Source: Mesobacillus subterraneus
GTDB lineage: Bacteria; Bacillota; Bacilli; Bacillales; Cytobacillaceae
Direction: 5' to 3'
Length of the DNA stretch: 64,000 nt
Assembly: GCF_023715485.1 (NCBI RefSeq)
Contig: NZ_JAMBOF010000009.1
Coordinates: 124,001-188,000 of the forward strand
In this document: positions 20,039 to 30,744 of the stretch, piece by piece
Layout: each line of letters opens with the position of its first letter
Numbering within the stretch: position 1 is the first letter of the stretch
The notes under the pieces: model-generated
The model's database searches: none
What the model was told of the DNA's origin: nothing
What the model saw: the letters and a program-made list of their open reading frames with translations, nothing else
Position numbers and translations under genes: made by a program

Positions 20039-20818
20039 TCAGCTGCCTCCTCCTTTATCTTTTTTAACGGGCTCCATGTACCTGATTCTGATTGTATCTT
20101 GATATGCTGGTATAATCAGTTCATTTTCAGGTCTATTCACCTTTACTTCAAGGTTATCGATAAAGAAATCTTCAGCAACTGTCGAAACCTTCATGCGGTT
20201 GTATAATTTTTCAGCTGCCTCAGCATTCTCTGCGATTACTTTTATTTCAATTGGAAAACGGTTCAGCGAGTGGCCGTTTATTTTGGTAACTCGATTGATA
20301 TCCCTGATGACAGTTGTATTGATTACTCTCTCATCATCAATGGATACGTGCTGGGCACCGTACATATTCAATTCATTTAACAGCCTTTTCAGCATGTCAG
20401 GTGATATGGATGGCGGATTGTCGCCATCGACTACCAAATTGAATGCAGGCGCAATCGACAGGGTAAGGCCAGGTCCAGTGACTTCCGTCAATCCCGCTTC
20501 ATCCTTTAATTCTGTCAATGTCTCACGCAGCACTTCTTCTTTGCTTTGCTGCCGCTCAGTTTCATATTTCGCCACTTTTTCTTCGTTTGACCTGATTTCA
20601 AGTAGCAGTTTGGACTGGAGTTCCTTTTCCTTCATTAAATCCTCACGGAGCTGCCAAGTATCCCTAGTGTCCCTGACCTCTGGTTCTCTAACGGTTTGAA
20701 ACTGAATGGCGACCATCAATCCGATAATAGCGGCAATGATGCTAAAACTTAGATTCGTAGGTCGGCCCAACGTATTCACCTTGCTTTCTGTTAGGCTCCT
20801 TTTCTTTCTCTGCTGCAT
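20039..20818 (-). CDS. ylxX: DUF881 division-cluster protein YlxX
   Basis: The 259-residue protein has one N-terminal membrane helix (LSFSIIAAIIGLMVAIQFQ) and then a coiled coil (about 55-100). The DUF881 domain follows, with GLTEVTGPGLTLSIAPAF and NMYGAQHVSIDDERVIN. It is a paralogue of the neighbouring ylxW. The ATG at 20818 lacks a good ribosome site, and a GTG 13 codons later is an alternative. Its biochemical role is unknown; its location links it to the divisome or septal membrane. Confidence 0.88.
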   Translation of the reverse strand: MQQRKKRSLTESKVNTLGRPTNLSFSIIAAIIGLMVAIQFQTVREPEVRDTRDTWQLREDLMKEKELQSKLLLEIRSNEEKVAKYETERQQSKEEVLRETLTELKDEAGLTEVTGPGLTLSIAPAFNLVVDGDNPPSISPDMLKRLLNELNMYGAQHVSIDDERVINTTVIRDINRVTKINGHSLNRFPIEIKVIAENAEAAEKLYNRMKVSTVAEDFFIDNLEVKVNRPENELIIPAYQDTIRIRYMEPVKKDKGGGS

Positions 20819-20908
20819 GTATGCAGCCGGGGTAAAAAAGCCTCTCTAAACAATTTTAAGAATTTGGATCAAAAAGCCTGTTACGAGAAGGCGGCAATAA
20901 CCAGCACA

Positions 20909-21664
20909 TCAATTCCCCAGGATTGGATCCATCTGGATATCATCCACTTCCTCTATTGTAAAAACTATTTGATCGTTTACAAGTTGATCTTTTACCCCAC
21001 CGGTAATATTTAAAGCGGAGGAAAGAACATCGGGGTCACCTATAGCAGTAATTTCAAAAGGGGCAGGATGCTGGTAGCCATCCACCGTTATGACAGGTCC
21101 TGTGCACAAGACATATGATTTATGTGATATTCTTTGTCCATTCACTGAGATAGCTGCTGCTCCTGAAATGTATAGTTCATTAATCACCTTAAACACATGG
21201 TGTTCATGCACAAGGTAATTATTGATATTCTCTTCATCAGGATTGTACTCTCCATCAGCAAGAGTGACCTTGACTCCATCGCCGCTCACTTTTACCTTGC
21301 CGAGAAACATCCGGTATTTTTCGGCATCTTCAGCCATGTTAAAAAACACTTGTGCTTCTTTTGATAGGTTCGCTTCAATATTCCTTACCTTTTCCTGCTT
21401 TTCATTTAGCTCTTTTTGCAGTTCGCGGTTCTTTTCTTCCTGTTCAATCAGCTCGTTCCTTAAGCTAATGTGCTGATCCCACTGCCTGTCCGTTAAACCT
21501 TTTCTGTTATCACTTTCGTCCTGAGTAACACGGAATGAAAATGCGACCATGAAGCCAAGCACCAGGAAAACGAGCGAAAGGATCACGCGGTTACTGTTCA
21601 CTTTCTTTTTCAATTTCAACTTCCTCAGCTTCCTCTGCTTCATATGCTTTAAAATAAGAGCCAA
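20909..21664 (-). CDS. ylxW: DUF881 division-cluster protein YlxW
   Basis: Same architecture as YlxX: a basic N-terminus, one membrane helix (VILSLVFLVLGFMVAFSF), a coiled coil and a DUF881 domain with ELYISGAAAISVNGQRI. The given frame overlaps divIB by 74 bases. A GTG at 21601, starting just before the membrane helix and overlapping the divIB stop by about 11 bases, is an attractive true start because related proteins begin there, but its ribosome site is weak. Function is unknown. Tandem DUF881 genes between divIB and sbp are the Bacillus arrangement. Confidence 0.85.
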   Translation of the reverse strand: MALILKHMKQRKLRKLKLKKKVNSNRVILSLVFLVLGFMVAFSFRVTQDESDNRKGLTDRQWDQHISLRNELIEQEEKNRELQKELNEKQEKVRNIEANLSKEAQVFFNMAEDAEKYRMFLGKVKVSGDGVKVTLADGEYNPDEENINNYLVHEHHVFKVINELYISGAAAISVNGQRISHKSYVLCTGPVITVDGYQHPAPFEITAIGDPDVLSSALNITGGVKDQLVNDQIVFTIEEVDDIQMDPILGN

Positions 21665-22382
21665 CCTCCAGGTCGATTACACCCTTTTTAGCAGGGTCCA
21701 ATTGGCTGACGATGGACGGATAATGTGCCATTTTTTCTGTGAATGTCCTAAGTGTGGCATTTACTTCAAAGCCATCATTCATATATAGCTTGATAAGATA
21801 TTCATCCGTTTTCACAGGCTTCGAGTGGATTTCAGATATTGAATTGATCACAACTTCAGGAAGCCCATCTAAAGAAGCAATCATTTCATCCAGAACCTTT
21901 CCTTCTTTAAAGCCAATTAAGATAGGTGCATTGACCGGAATTTCATCAATTTGTTTCTCACCAAGGATATTTCCATTTTCAAGGACCGGATAAAAATTCT
22001 TGCCTTTTGATATGTAAGCAAGTCGGTTGTATTCTTCCAGTTCAATTGTGACAGTATTAGGAAGCTTTACATTTACAGAAGCTTTCTTGATTTCCTGGAT
22101 TTTCTCCAGTTCTTTTTCAATTTCACTCCTGCTGATCTTCCATACGTTTGATTGAAGTGAGATCCCGCTTTTCTCTACGATTTGTTCGTAAGAATAGGAC
22201 TCGTTGCCTGACACCGAAATTTTCTTCACCTTGCTAAGCGGAGATTGAAAATAGATTACACCGGCAATCAATACGAAAAACAGAGCAAGCAGCAAAATAA
22301 GCCTGCGATTTGCCTTTTTGCGCCTTTGATGTTTTAACTTCGGAATCCGGTCTTCAATTGAGACGATTTTCCCCTTGTCCAT
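21591..22382 (-). CDS. divIB: Cell division protein DivIB (FtsQ)
   Basis: Bitopic divisome protein that works with FtsL and DivIC to activate septal synthesis. The ATG at 22382 follows GAGGGGATTG and gives 263 residues. A basic cytoplasmic tail comes first, then a membrane helix (RLILLLALFFVLIAGVIYF), the POTRA domain (VKKISVSGNESYSYEQI), and the beta domain with LGEKQIDEIPVNAPILIGF. The C-terminus is acidic. It is adjacent to ylxW with overlap and about 280 bases from murB. Confidence 0.96.
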   Translation of the reverse strand: MDKGKIVSIEDRIPKLKHQRRKKANRRLILLLALFFVLIAGVIYFQSPLSKVKKISVSGNESYSYEQIVEKSGISLQSNVWKISRSEIEKELEKIQEIKKASVNVKLPNTVTIELEEYNRLAYISKGKNFYPVLENGNILGEKQIDEIPVNAPILIGFKEGKVLDEMIASLDGLPEVVINSISEIHSKPVKTDEYLIKLYMNDGFEVNATLRTFTEKMAHYPSIVSQLDPAKKGVIDLEVGSYFKAYEAEEAEEVEIEKESEQ

Positions 22383-22458
22383 TTTCAATCCCCTCTTTAT
22401 CGGCTGAACCCATTCCATTAATCATAACATTTTTTTGTGATCCTTCAGGTTAAAGCCA

Positions 22459-22572
22459 TCAGATAATTTCAACTGATTTTTCCGGATGCCTGCCTTGGTA
22501 TGAGTTCCATAAAAATGTCTTCCTGATAATTTTCATTACCATAAAGATAAAAAAAACCACCGTCACGAACAT
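22459..22572 (-). CDS. Possible 37-residue membrane peptide
   Basis: An ATG at 22572 opens a 37-codon frame encoding a hydrophobic stretch (FVTVVFFIFMVMKII) followed by a basic tail. The upstream AAGAAGAGAG is a weak, distant ribosome site, and no similar gene is known to me between murB and divIB. Part of the frame lies between two 9-base inverted words GGATGCCTG/CAGGCATCC (22484-22492 and 22598-22606). It may be chance in an AT-rich gap. Confidence 0.25.
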   Translation of the reverse strand: MFVTVVFFIFMVMKIIRKTFLWNSYQGRHPEKSVEII

Positions 22573-22659
22573 GTTTATGCTACTCTCTTCTTCTTGTCAG
22601 GCATCCTAATCCAATGAAATATTATATCACAGAATTTGACAGCAAAAAGCAATTTTCTG

Positions 22660-23568
22660 TTATTTTCGACCTATAATTTCTACTTCTGTCTCCATTTTTA
22701 CTCCATGCAATTCCATTACAGTATCCTTTACATGCTGAATCAGGCCAAGTACATCCTCAGCCTTTGCATTTCCTGTGTTAACAATGAAGTTGGCATGCAG
22801 CTCAGAGATTTGCGCCCCGCCTATACGATGTCCCTTCAGGCCGGATTTTTCTATCAAGTTGCCAGCATAATTAGGCAGTGGATTTCTGAAGACACTTCCG
22901 CAGCTTGGATAGTTATATGGCTGGGTTTCTTTTCGGTAATCCTTATTCTTTTGCAATTCAGCAACAATTTCTTCCCTATTGCCTTCCTTCATTTGAAATA
23001 CAGCAGCTACGACAATACCTGGGCGTTCCTTCTGAAGTACGGATGTCCGGTAAGAGAATTTCATCTCCTCATTCGACAACCATTCAAGAGAGCCATCCTC
23101 AAATAATACATATGCTTTTTCTAGGATTTGGGAAATATCCGATCCATGAGCACCCGCGTTCATATATACCGCACCGCCAACTGACCCTGGAATGCCACCT
23201 GCGAATTCCAGACCAGAGAGTCCTTTACGGCTTATGGTGATTGCAAAGTTTACCAGCGACAAACCTCCGCCTGCCAATACCTTGGTGTCCTCTATTTCCA
23301 ATTCATCCAGACCAGATCCAAGTTTAATGACAGCTCCTTCGATTCCATTATCGGATACGAGAAGGTTCGAACCCCGGCCTATCACCGTCCATTTAATACC
23401 TGATTCCTTTAGTGCATCTACCGCTATTTTTAGATTATCTATTGATGAAGGCTCAATAAGTATGTCGGCAGGTCCGCCAATTTTCATTGTTGTATGGTTT
23501 GCCAGCGGTTCATTTTCTTTGACAGAACCAATGTTCAATTCTCTAAGTTTGTCAGCTAGATCCTTCAT
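22660..23568 (-). CDS. murB: UDP-N-acetylenolpyruvoylglucosamine reductase
   Basis: Flavoenzyme that reduces the enolpyruvyl ether to UDP-N-acetylmuramate. The 302 residues have the FAD-binding strand [19 protein letters not shown] near 80 and [25 protein letters not shown] near 140. The catalytic region [11 protein letters not shown] is near 225, and [14 protein letters not shown] near 258, consistent with the short type II MurB of Gram-positives. It lies after murG by about 60 bases, in B. subtilis order. Confidence 0.97.
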   Translation of the reverse strand: MKDLADKLRELNIGSVKENEPLANHTTMKIGGPADILIEPSSIDNLKIAVDALKESGIKWTVIGRGSNLLVSDNGIEGAVIKLGSGLDELEIEDTKVLAGGGLSLVNFAITISRKGLSGLEFAGGIPGSVGGAVYMNAGAHGSDISQILEKAYVLFEDGSLEWLSNEEMKFSYRTSVLQKERPGIVVAAVFQMKEGNREEIVAELQKNKDYRKETQPYNYPSCGSVFRNPLPNYAGNLIEKSGLKGHRIGGAQISELHANFIVNTGNAKAEDVLGLIQHVKDTVMELHGVKMETEVEIIGRK

Positions 23569-23629
23569 AATTTCCTTCCTTTCACGATAAAACCATTTTA
23601 ACTATTTTATGCAAAGGCATGCCAATAGG

Positions 23630-24724
23630 CTACTTTTTAGCCAATTCCTCCATAAGCTTGTACAGCCTTTGCGCGGCGTCAGGTATGCCCAGTTTTTTTG
23701 CAGCCTTTTTCATATTAGCCAATTTATCTTCATTACCTAAAATTTGGTCAATGTTTTCAACAAGCTTAGGGCCGGTCAAATCTTTTTCCAGCAGTAAACG
23801 AACTGCTCCATGTTCACTTAATGCCCGGGCATTCTTTTCTTGATGATTGTCTGTAACATATGGGCTTGGAATCAAGATGCTTGGAATGCCCAATGAGGTC
23901 AGTTCTGCCAGCGTTGTGGCTCCTGCCCGTGATACAGTTAAATCAATTCCAGCCAAAACTTCAGGCATATTATGGATGAATGGTTTTACAATTACATTAT
24001 CCGGGTTCCCAACAAGCTGCACTTCTTTTTGGACCTCTTCAAAATGCACATCGCCAGTTACATACAATACCTGATATGGTTTGCCGCTTAATTCAGTCAA
24101 GCTTTTGACGACTGCTTCATTAATCGGCTTCGCTCCCCTGCTGCCGCCGAAAATAAGGACAGTCGGCACCTTAAGCTTCAAGCCTGAAGACAGACGGCCC
24201 CTTATTCCATCCTGTCCCAATACCTCAGAGGCTCTTGGGTTTCCGGTCAGCACGACCTTTTGTTCCGGGAAAAACTCCCGTGCCTCCTCAAAGCAAATCG
24301 CAATTTTATCGACATAACGGCTCAGGAATTTATTCGTCAATCCAGGTACGCTATTTTGTTCGTGGACAATTGTAGGTATGCCCATTTTTGCAGCCGCATA
24401 GACCACCGGGCCGCAAACATAGCCTCCCGTACCAATGACAACATCCGGCTTGAATTCCTTAAGCATTTTTTTGCTGTCGCTGACACCCTTAAGGAAGCGC
24501 AGGACGGTTTTAACGTTTTCGAATGAAATCTTTCGTTTGAACCCTGTGATATGTATGGCTTTGAACGGGATATCTTCCCGGGGCACCAATTTGCTTTCGA
24601 GCCCTTTTTCAGTTCCTATGTAAAGAAACTCCACATTTTTATCCTTCTTTTGAATTTCCCTTATTAGTGCGAGCGCAGGGTAAATGTGTCCACCCGTACC
24701 GCCGCCGCTAACCGCAATCTTCAT
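23630..24724 (-). CDS. murG: Lipid II synthase: undecaprenyl-PP-MurNAc-pentapeptide GlcNAc transferase
   Basis: Adds GlcNAc to lipid I on the cytoplasmic face of the membrane, making lipid II. The ATG at 24724 follows a GAGGTG site and gives 364 residues starting [20 protein letters not shown], the first glycine loop. The second loop [16 protein letters not shown] is near 188, and the UDP-GlcNAc motif [22 protein letters not shown] near 260. It is separated from spoVE by 383 bases and a terminator, so it probably has its own promoter. Confidence 0.98.
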   Translation of the reverse strand: MKIAVSGGGTGGHIYPALALIREIQKKDKNVEFLYIGTEKGLESKLVPREDIPFKAIHITGFKRKISFENVKTVLRFLKGVSDSKKMLKEFKPDVVIGTGGYVCGPVVYAAAKMGIPTIVHEQNSVPGLTNKFLSRYVDKIAICFEEAREFFPEQKVVLTGNPRASEVLGQDGIRGRLSSGLKLKVPTVLIFGGSRGAKPINEAVVKSLTELSGKPYQVLYVTGDVHFEEVQKEVQLVGNPDNVIVKPFIHNMPEVLAGIDLTVSRAGATTLAELTSLGIPSILIPSPYVTDNHQEKNARALSEHGAVRLLLEKDLTGPKLVENIDQILGNEDKLANMKKAAKKLGIPDAAQRLYKLMEELAKK

Positions 24725-25107
24725 TTTCCACACCTCAGCAACATATCTCTTTTTAATCTATATTCCTTCAGGCTTTATATATTTACCGCCAACGGGAATA
24801 GACGCTTGTGAAAAGCCTTAAAAAAAGGCACTTCACGGTTTTACCCTATTCTACTATATTCTAAACTTTTGAACGGGTTTTAAAGATATTGTCATTTAAA
24901 TGTAATATAGCATGAACAGGATTATATTCCTATTACTATTCATAGGTTTTGGATCTTTTCCACAAATAAAAGACCCTGCTCGCAGGGCCTTTTACTTTTT
25001 ATAATGTTTAGCTTGTCTGATGTTCTCAATTCAGGCGCTCGGAATCCAGGCGGAGACCTGAAAGGGCAGTATGCGTAGGCCAATGTTTTGACAGCAAGCT
25101 ATTTTCC
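24725..25107. other. Gap between spoVE and murG
   Basis: Apart from the spoVE terminator at 24968-24994 I see no gene. A second weak inverted repeat GTGAAAAGCC...GGCACTTCAC occurs at about 24808-24835. The segment 24840-24960 is AT-rich and is the likely place for a murG promoter, but no pair of boxes is convincing. Confidence 0.5.
24968..24994 (-). terminator. Terminator after spoVE
   Basis: Stem AAAAGGCCCTGC/GCAGGGTCTTTT with one mismatch and a U tract. It is symmetric enough to act in both directions. Confidence 0.75.
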
Positions 25108-26208
25108 CTAGTACCTGGAATGTCTGCTGATATTGAGCAGGACTCCGACTGCCATCAGCATCAGTGTCAGGGATGAGCCACCATAGCTCAAAAATGGGAG
25201 CGTGATTCCCGTTACTGGCATCAGCCCTGTAACAACACCGATATTGATCATCACCTGGATCGCGATCATTGCAATGATTCCAGTCGCAAGGAAGGTTCCA
25301 AATAAATCCGGTGCTCCTAGCGCAATCCTTATCCCCCTCCAGAGCAATAAGGAGAATAACAAGAGAATAAATGAACCGCCAATAAACCCGAGCTCTTCAG
25401 CCAGAATGGCAAAAATAAAGTCTGTTTGCGGTTCAGGAAGGTAAAAGAACTTCTGCCTGCTCTGCCCTAGACCCAGCCCGAACAATCCGCCAGGTCCAAT
25501 CGCATACAGCGACTGTATCATCTGGAAGCCACTGCCGAGTGGATCCTGCCACGGATCAAGAAATGACGTGATCCTTTTCATCCGGTAAGGTGCAGAGATG
25601 ATCAGGCCGACGAAACCGGCTACACCTAGCAGACCGAGACCGACAAAATGGCTGATCCTCGCTCCAGCTATAAAAATCATGACAACGGATGTCCCAACCA
25701 TTACGGTGCCTGTACCCAAATCCGGCTGAAGCATGATCAGCGCGAACGCAGCGAAAACAAGGCCTAACGAGGGAACGAGCCCTTTTTTAAACGTGGTGAT
25801 TGCTTTCTGATTTTCGGATAAAAACTTTGCAAGGAAGGCAATCATCGCAATCTTCATGAACTCGGAAGGCTGCACAGAAAAGGCACCGACGCCAATCCAG
25901 CTTCTTGAACCATTCCGCACATTGCCTATTCCTGGAATCAATACGAGGATTAACAGGACGAAGCAGATAACTAAAATGACTTTCGCCCATGTTCGCCATG
26001 TCCAATAGTCAACATTCATTATGAAAAACATCGCGACGATTCCAACTCCTGCAAACAGCATTTGCCGCTTTGCGAAAAAGAACGAATCATTAAACTTATA
26101 GTCCGCCCAGACAGCGCTCGCGCTATAGACCATGACCAAGCCCACTGCCAAAAGCGTAAAAGTAACGATCAAAAGAAATATGTCTGGAGTAGATTTTTTC
26201 GTTGGCAA
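25108..26208 (-). CDS. spoVE: SEDS-family glycan polymerase for spore cortex
   Basis: Multi-spanning SEDS glycosyltransferase that polymerises lipid II with its partner SpoVD for the spore cortex. The 366 residues form about ten helices. Family motifs are seen in LLVFLP-type QPDLGTG (QPDLGTGTVMVGTSVV near 165), GPGGLFGLGLGQSRQKFFYLPEPQTDFIFAILAEE near 240-270, and PVTGITLPFLSYGGSS at the end. FtsW shares these motifs; SpoVE is preferred because of its position between murD and murG, as in B. subtilis. Confidence 0.92.
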   Translation of the reverse strand: MPTKKSTPDIFLLIVTFTLLAVGLVMVYSASAVWADYKFNDSFFFAKRQMLFAGVGIVAMFFIMNVDYWTWRTWAKVILVICFVLLILVLIPGIGNVRNGSRSWIGVGAFSVQPSEFMKIAMIAFLAKFLSENQKAITTFKKGLVPSLGLVFAAFALIMLQPDLGTGTVMVGTSVVMIFIAGARISHFVGLGLLGVAGFVGLIISAPYRMKRITSFLDPWQDPLGSGFQMIQSLYAIGPGGLFGLGLGQSRQKFFYLPEPQTDFIFAILAEELGFIGGSFILLLFSLLLWRGIRIALGAPDLFGTFLATGIIAMIAIQVMINIGVVTGLMPVTGITLPFLSYGGSSLTLMLMAVGVLLNISRHSRY

Positions 26209-26308
26209 AGCAATACACCTCGGCTGTATGATTTAGGGCTCATATACCGCTTCCCATCCAGCCTCAAAAGGCCAAGGCAACCTGAGTCATGCTGTTCAAG
26301 ACAAGCCC

Positions 26309-27661
26309 TTACTTAAGCTTATGCACAGCCTCGATAAACATGTCTCCCCTGACCTCAAAAGTTTTGTATTGATCCCAGCTTGCGCAAGCAGGCGAGAGCA
26401 AGATAACATCGCCGGGTTCTGAATGTTCAATTGCCACGGGAACGGCTTTTTCCACATTATCGACCCGCAAAACCGTTTTTATTCCTGCAACACGTCCAGC
26501 CTGTCCAACTTTCTCAGCAGTTTCGCCAAAGGTGATCAATACTTTCACATTCTTTAACGATGGAACTAGTTCATCAAACGAATTGCCCCTGTCAAGTCCT
26601 CCTGCTAGCAAGACGATCGGTGCATCGAAGGCAGCCAGTGCATTTTCGGTAGCTAGGATGTTAGTTGCTTTTGAATCATTGTAAAATTTGCGGCCTTCCA
26701 CACTGCTGACGAATTGCAGCCTGTGGCGGACGCCGGCAAAGGAAGTCAAAATTTCAACGATGCCTTCTTTATCAGCACCAGAAAGGATTGTCGCTGCTAT
26801 TGCAGACAAAATATTCTCAAGATTATGTTTGCCAGGCAGGACAATATCCTTTGTTTCAATGATCTGTTCTCCATTGAAGCATACCCAGCCGTCCTTTACA
26901 TAAGCACCGCTATCCAATACCTTCTTTGTAGAAAAAGGAACAATCTGTGCACGCGAATTACGGGCAATTTCCATGACCTCGTCCTGGTCTGCATTCACAA
27001 TAAAGTAATCTTCTTCAGTTTGATTCATCGTAATTCGAGCCTTGGCTTCTATATATTCTGCCCTCGTTCCGTGGTAATCAAGATGGGCATCGTACAGGTT
27101 AGTAATGATGGCAATGCGCGGCTTGAACTGATCGATTCCCATTAATTGAAATGAAGATAGTTCAATGACGATAGTATTTTCCTGTGTTGCTTCCTGTGCG
27201 ACACCTGATGCTACTGTTCCAATGTTGCCGGCAATTAATGGCTTCTTATGTCCCGCATGTAACATTTCATAGATAAGCGTTGTCGTAGTTGTCTTGCCAT
27301 TCGTTCCTGTGATTCCGACCAAAGGAGCTTCTGAAATCTGGTATGCGAGTTCAACTTCGGTAATGATTGGGATTTCTTTTTCAATGGCTTTTTGAATCAT
27401 TGGATTATAGTAAGGAATACCGGGATTTTTTACGACAAGCTCAAATCCCTCATCCATCAGTTCAATCGGGTGGCTTCCGCAAACAACCTTGATTCCCTGT
27501 TCAAGCAATCCTTGCGCTTCAGGGTTTTCAGACAAGGGCTTGCTGTCATTGACAGTTACAAAAGCTCCCAGTTTATGTAGCAGAGCAGCAGCGCTCACTC
27601 CACTCTTGGCCAGGCCAAGTACAAGTATTTTTTTATGTTGATATGTTTTGATATGTTTCAT
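26309..27661 (-). CDS. murD: UDP-N-acetylmuramoyl-L-alanine--D-glutamate ligase
   Basis: ATP-dependent ligase adding D-glutamate to UDP-MurNAc-L-Ala. The 450 residues show the N-terminal nucleotide fold [20 protein letters not shown], the P-loop [18 protein letters not shown] near 117, and YNDSKATN near 323. [23 protein letters not shown] lies near 425. It abuts mraY: the murD ATG begins at 27661, right against the mraY stop codon. Length and motifs are normal. Confidence 0.98.
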   Translation of the reverse strand: MKHIKTYQHKKILVLGLAKSGVSAAALLHKLGAFVTVNDSKPLSENPEAQGLLEQGIKVVCGSHPIELMDEGFELVVKNPGIPYYNPMIQKAIEKEIPIITEVELAYQISEAPLVGITGTNGKTTTTTLIYEMLHAGHKKPLIAGNIGTVASGVAQEATQENTIVIELSSFQLMGIDQFKPRIAIITNLYDAHLDYHGTRAEYIEAKARITMNQTEEDYFIVNADQDEVMEIARNSRAQIVPFSTKKVLDSGAYVKDGWVCFNGEQIIETKDIVLPGKHNLENILSAIAATILSGADKEGIVEILTSFAGVRHRLQFVSSVEGRKFYNDSKATNILATENALAAFDAPIVLLAGGLDRGNSFDELVPSLKNVKVLITFGETAEKVGQAGRVAGIKTVLRVDNVEKAVPVAIEHSEPGDVILLSPACASWDQYKTFEVRGDMFIEAVHKLK

Positions 27662-28636
27662 CTAAATCCACACCTCAATATAAATTCCAAGAATTGCGAA
27701 TAACAGGCCAACTGTCCAGAATGTCACGACTACACGCCATTCAGACCAGCCAATCAATTCGTAATGGTGATGAAGCGGACTCATCCTGAAAATCCTCTTC
27801 CCCGTTGTCTTGAATGAAATTACCTGCAGGATAACGGACAAAGTTTCGATTACGAAAATACCGCCAATGATAATTAGAATAATTTCAAGCTTAGCCAGTA
27901 TCGCGACGGTTGCGATCGCGCCGCCTAGCGCAAGCGAACCTGTGTCACCCATGAACACCTTCGCAGGGTGCGCATTAAATACCAGGAAACCTAAGACAGC
28001 GCCTACCACAGCAACTGAAAAGATCGAAAGTTCATATTGAGACTGGTTCCAGGCAAGCACGGCAAATGCACCAAACGCAATCGCAGCTGTACCAGATACC
28101 AGCCCGTCAAGCCCGTCCGTCAGGTTAACAGCATTGGAAAACCCGACCATCCAGAAAACGATGAACAGGACATATCCCCATCCGAGATCAAATGAGTAAT
28201 CCGTTAGAGGTATGCTGACTTCTGTAGAAAGTTCACTTTGCTTAAATATAAAATAAAAAATAACGGAAATAATAATTTGGCCAAGCAGCTTTTGCTTAGA
28301 AGTCAATCCAAGGTTACGTTTCATGACAACCTTGATAAAATCATCCATAAAACCAAGCAGTCCAAAACCTAATGTTACAAAAAGCAGCAGGTAAGTTTCA
28401 ACGGTTGGCTGTGAAAACTTCCCCGTCATAACCAGTGTGGTCACCGTGATCGACACCAAGATCATGATGCCGCCCATTGTTGGCGTACCTGTTTTTTTCT
28501 GATGCGATTTCGGCCCTTCTTCCCTGATGCTCTGGCCAAATTTAAGCCTTCTTAAGAATGGAATAAAAACTGGAGAAAGCAAAACCGTAATTAAGAAGCC
28601 CATTAATATTGTGAAAAAGATAACTTGCTCCAGCAT
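27662..28636 (-). CDS. mraY: Phospho-MurNAc-pentapeptide transferase
   Basis: Membrane enzyme making lipid I from UDP-MurNAc-pentapeptide and undecaprenyl phosphate. The ATG at 28636 follows GTGAGGAATAGA and gives 324 residues. Ten helices are predicted, with signatures [14 protein letters not shown] (about 45), [14 protein letters not shown] (about 95), NLTDGLDGL (about 170), [11 protein letters not shown] (about 225) and [17 protein letters not shown] near the end. The aspartates in DDF and DGLDG are the magnesium and nucleophile positions of the family. Confidence 0.98.
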   Translation of the reverse strand: MLEQVIFFTILMGFLITVLLSPVFIPFLRRLKFGQSIREEGPKSHQKKTGTPTMGGIMILVSITVTTLVMTGKFSQPTVETYLLLFVTLGFGLLGFMDDFIKVVMKRNLGLTSKQKLLGQIIISVIFYFIFKQSELSTEVSIPLTDYSFDLGWGYVLFIVFWMVGFSNAVNLTDGLDGLVSGTAAIAFGAFAVLAWNQSQYELSIFSVAVVGAVLGFLVFNAHPAKVFMGDTGSLALGGAIATVAILAKLEIILIIIGGIFVIETLSVILQVISFKTTGKRIFRMSPLHHHYELIGWSEWRVVVTFWTVGLLFAILGIYIEVWI

Positions 28637-28637
28637 T

Positions 28638-29087
28638 CTATTCCTCACCCGCCTTAGTCTGATCGCTTCCGAAATGATTGATGTTTTCAGCCATTACAGC
28701 TATATCATATGATGGATCTGTTTCATTAAGAAGTCCTTTGTTGTGGGAAATGAATTGCGTTTTCTCTTTAATGTCTACGTGTTGGTTTAAATAGTTATAG
28801 TATGATTTCATGATTTTCTCTATGCCTTTCAATATGTCTTTTGCGTAAAATATAGGGAAATGGTTGGGTGTGTAAGCCGGAACCGGCTCGGTTTCAGGCC
28901 AGATAGCTGCAACAGCTCCGTTCGAAATCGCCTCCTGCAGTGTACCAGAATCTTTTGATACCGGGACAAACAGGCCTCTTGGCTGTTTCACACCTGCAAG
29001 GCAGCTTACAGTGTGAAAGCGGATATTTTCATCATTGATTCCAGTAGTCTTGGAAAAAAGACTTGAAACGTCCTGATATGTCAGCAT
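28638..29087 (-). CDS. Stand-alone Mur-ligase N-terminal-domain-like protein
   Basis: The 149 residues resemble only the first domain of MurE/MurF, the part that binds the UDP sugar. A strand-turn such as [16 protein letters not shown] is followed by [19 protein letters not shown], as in full-length ligases. The ATP loop GTNGKT and the C-terminal domain are missing, so ligase activity is not expected. The ATG at 29087 uses a GAGGAGAGG site inside the end of murE. The stop lies next to the mraY start, so it is tightly packed within the murein operon. It is absent from this place in B. subtilis. A role as an adaptor or a decayed duplicate is inference. Confidence 0.7.
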   Translation of the reverse strand: MLTYQDVSSLFSKTTGINDENIRFHTVSCLAGVKQPRGLFVPVSKDSGTLQEAISNGAVAAIWPETEPVPAYTPNHFPIFYAKDILKGIEKIMKSYYNYLNQHVDIKEKTQFISHNKGLLNETDPSYDIAVMAENINHFGSDQTKAGEE

Positions 29088-29088
29088 A

Positions 29089-30549
29089 TTACCTCTCCTC
29101 TATCGCCTCGCGAGCTACAATCCTGTCATCAAATTCAAATGTCCTGTCACCGATTTGCTGGTAGGTTTCATGGCCCTTTCCGGCAATCAAGATTACATCG
29201 CCGGCCTTTGCATTGCTGACGGCATGCTTGATGGCTTCCTTCCGGTCGACAATCGAAGTATATACCTCGCCTTTGACTCCTTCTTCCATATCCTTGAGTA
29301 TCTGTTCTGGATCTTCACTTCGTGGGTTATCAGACGTAAAAATCGCATCCGAAGCATATTCACAAGCGATTTTCGCCATTAATGGCCGCTTCGTACGGTC
29401 ACGGTCTCCGCCGCAGCCAACTATACAAAAGATCCGTTCCTGTGCAAACTGCTGTACAGTCTTGAGTACATTTTCAAGGCTGTCAGGAGTATGGGCATAG
29501 TCGACGATTACGGAAAAATCCTGCCCCGCATCTACAACTTCGAAACGCCCTGAAACACCATTAACACTCTCTACAGAAGCAATGACTTTTTCTAATGGAA
29601 TACCTGAAACCAAAGCTGCCCCTATGCTTGCAAGAACGTTATATATACTGAACTTTCCGATAAGCTGGATATTGACGGTACGGACACCAAATGGACTGAT
29701 GAGATCAAACGATGTTCCGCTTGCGGTCATGGCGATATTCGTCGCCTGAAGATCAGCATGGTTGTCGATGCCATATGTGAGAATGTGAGCCGATGTGAGC
29801 ATAGCAAATTCTTCACTAGCAGGATCATCTGTATTCAGGACAGCAAACTTTGGATTTTCATGGTTGAACGCATTCCCTAGCTGGGAGAAAAGCAATCCCT
29901 TCGCTTTCCTGTATTCTTCCATCGTTTTATGGTAATCAAGATGATCCTGAGTAAGGTTTGTAAACACCGCTACATTATAGTCAGTACCGTGGACGCGGCC
30001 ATATACCAGCGCATGGGATGACACTTCCATAACAGCAGTCTCGACTTGTTCGTCTACCATTTTATTAAATGTTTTTTGCAGTGTAAGGCTTTCAGGTGTA
30101 GTATTTTTCACCTCAAAAATTTGGTCGCCGATTTTTGTGTACATCGTGCCAATCTGGCCTGTCTTCTGGCCTGCATCTGTAAAAATCTTTTCAATGATAT
30201 GGGCTGTCGTCGTCTTCCCATTCGTACCGGTGATCCCAATCATATGGAGTTTCTGGCTTGGCTGTCCGTAAAAAGCATCAGCAAGTACCGCCATCGCCCG
30301 TACAGTATCCTTTACAACGATAACAGGAACATTTAATGGAAGCTCTCTTTCAGCAAGTACGGCAGAGGCTCCATTTTTAACCGCAGATCCGGCAAAGTCA
30401 TGACCATCTACTGTATAGCCCTTAATGCATATGAATAAACTTCCAGTAGTCACCCTGCGGTTATCATTTTCAATTGAAGTAATTTCGGGATTTTCTCCCT
30501 TGTAATCCACGAACGGGTGCAAATAACCAATCAATTCGTGTAATTTCAT
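29089..30549 (-). CDS. murE: UDP-MurNAc-L-alanyl-D-glutamate--meso-diaminopimelate ligase
   Basis: Adds the third peptide residue of murein. The ATG at 30549 (486 residues) is preceded by GAGAGGA. P-loop [20 protein letters not shown] is near 108, the carbamylated lysine region [19 protein letters not shown] near 220, and the substrate motif [12 protein letters not shown] starts near residue 407. The DNPR sequence is the meso-DAP-specific form, so the wall should be the DAP type of most Bacillus. It is followed immediately by the Mur-like small gene and mraY. Confidence 0.97.
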   Translation of the reverse strand: MKLHELIGYLHPFVDYKGENPEITSIENDNRRVTTGSLFICIKGYTVDGHDFAGSAVKNGASAVLAERELPLNVPVIVVKDTVRAMAVLADAFYGQPSQKLHMIGITGTNGKTTTAHIIEKIFTDAGQKTGQIGTMYTKIGDQIFEVKNTTPESLTLQKTFNKMVDEQVETAVMEVSSHALVYGRVHGTDYNVAVFTNLTQDHLDYHKTMEEYRKAKGLLFSQLGNAFNHENPKFAVLNTDDPASEEFAMLTSAHILTYGIDNHADLQATNIAMTASGTSFDLISPFGVRTVNIQLIGKFSIYNVLASIGAALVSGIPLEKVIASVESVNGVSGRFEVVDAGQDFSVIVDYAHTPDSLENVLKTVQQFAQERIFCIVGCGGDRDRTKRPLMAKIACEYASDAIFTSDNPRSEDPEQILKDMEEGVKGEVYTSIVDRKEAIKHAVSNAKAGDVILIAGKGHETYQQIGDRTFEFDDRIVAREAIEER

Positions 30550-30687
30550 ATTTATCAAATCCTCTCAAACAACATGGCGACTCTTATTTTACATGATTAG
30601 GCTTAAATTAGCCATTGTTGAGATGAAAAGTCCGAGCCCTTTTTTAGTCTGTAAATTTTAATTTCAATGTAACCAAGTATGAACATA

Positions 30688-30725
30688 GAAAAGCGGGCGG
30701 CGGATATTTAATCCTCACGCCGCCC
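30688..30725 (-). terminator. Hairpin after spoVD
   Basis: Stem GGGCGGCG/CGCCGCCC with a 15-base loop between spoVD and murE, followed on the minus strand by GCTTTTC. It is probably a weak terminator, leaving room for some readthrough into murE. Confidence 0.6.
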
Positions 30726-30744
30726 TTCTTTAAAATTAACTCTT

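Noticed and set aside
24808-24835. Inverted repeat GTGAAAAGCC...GGCACTTCAC upstream of murG
   Set aside because: Mismatched and without a clear role as operator or terminator; mentioned only in the gap description.
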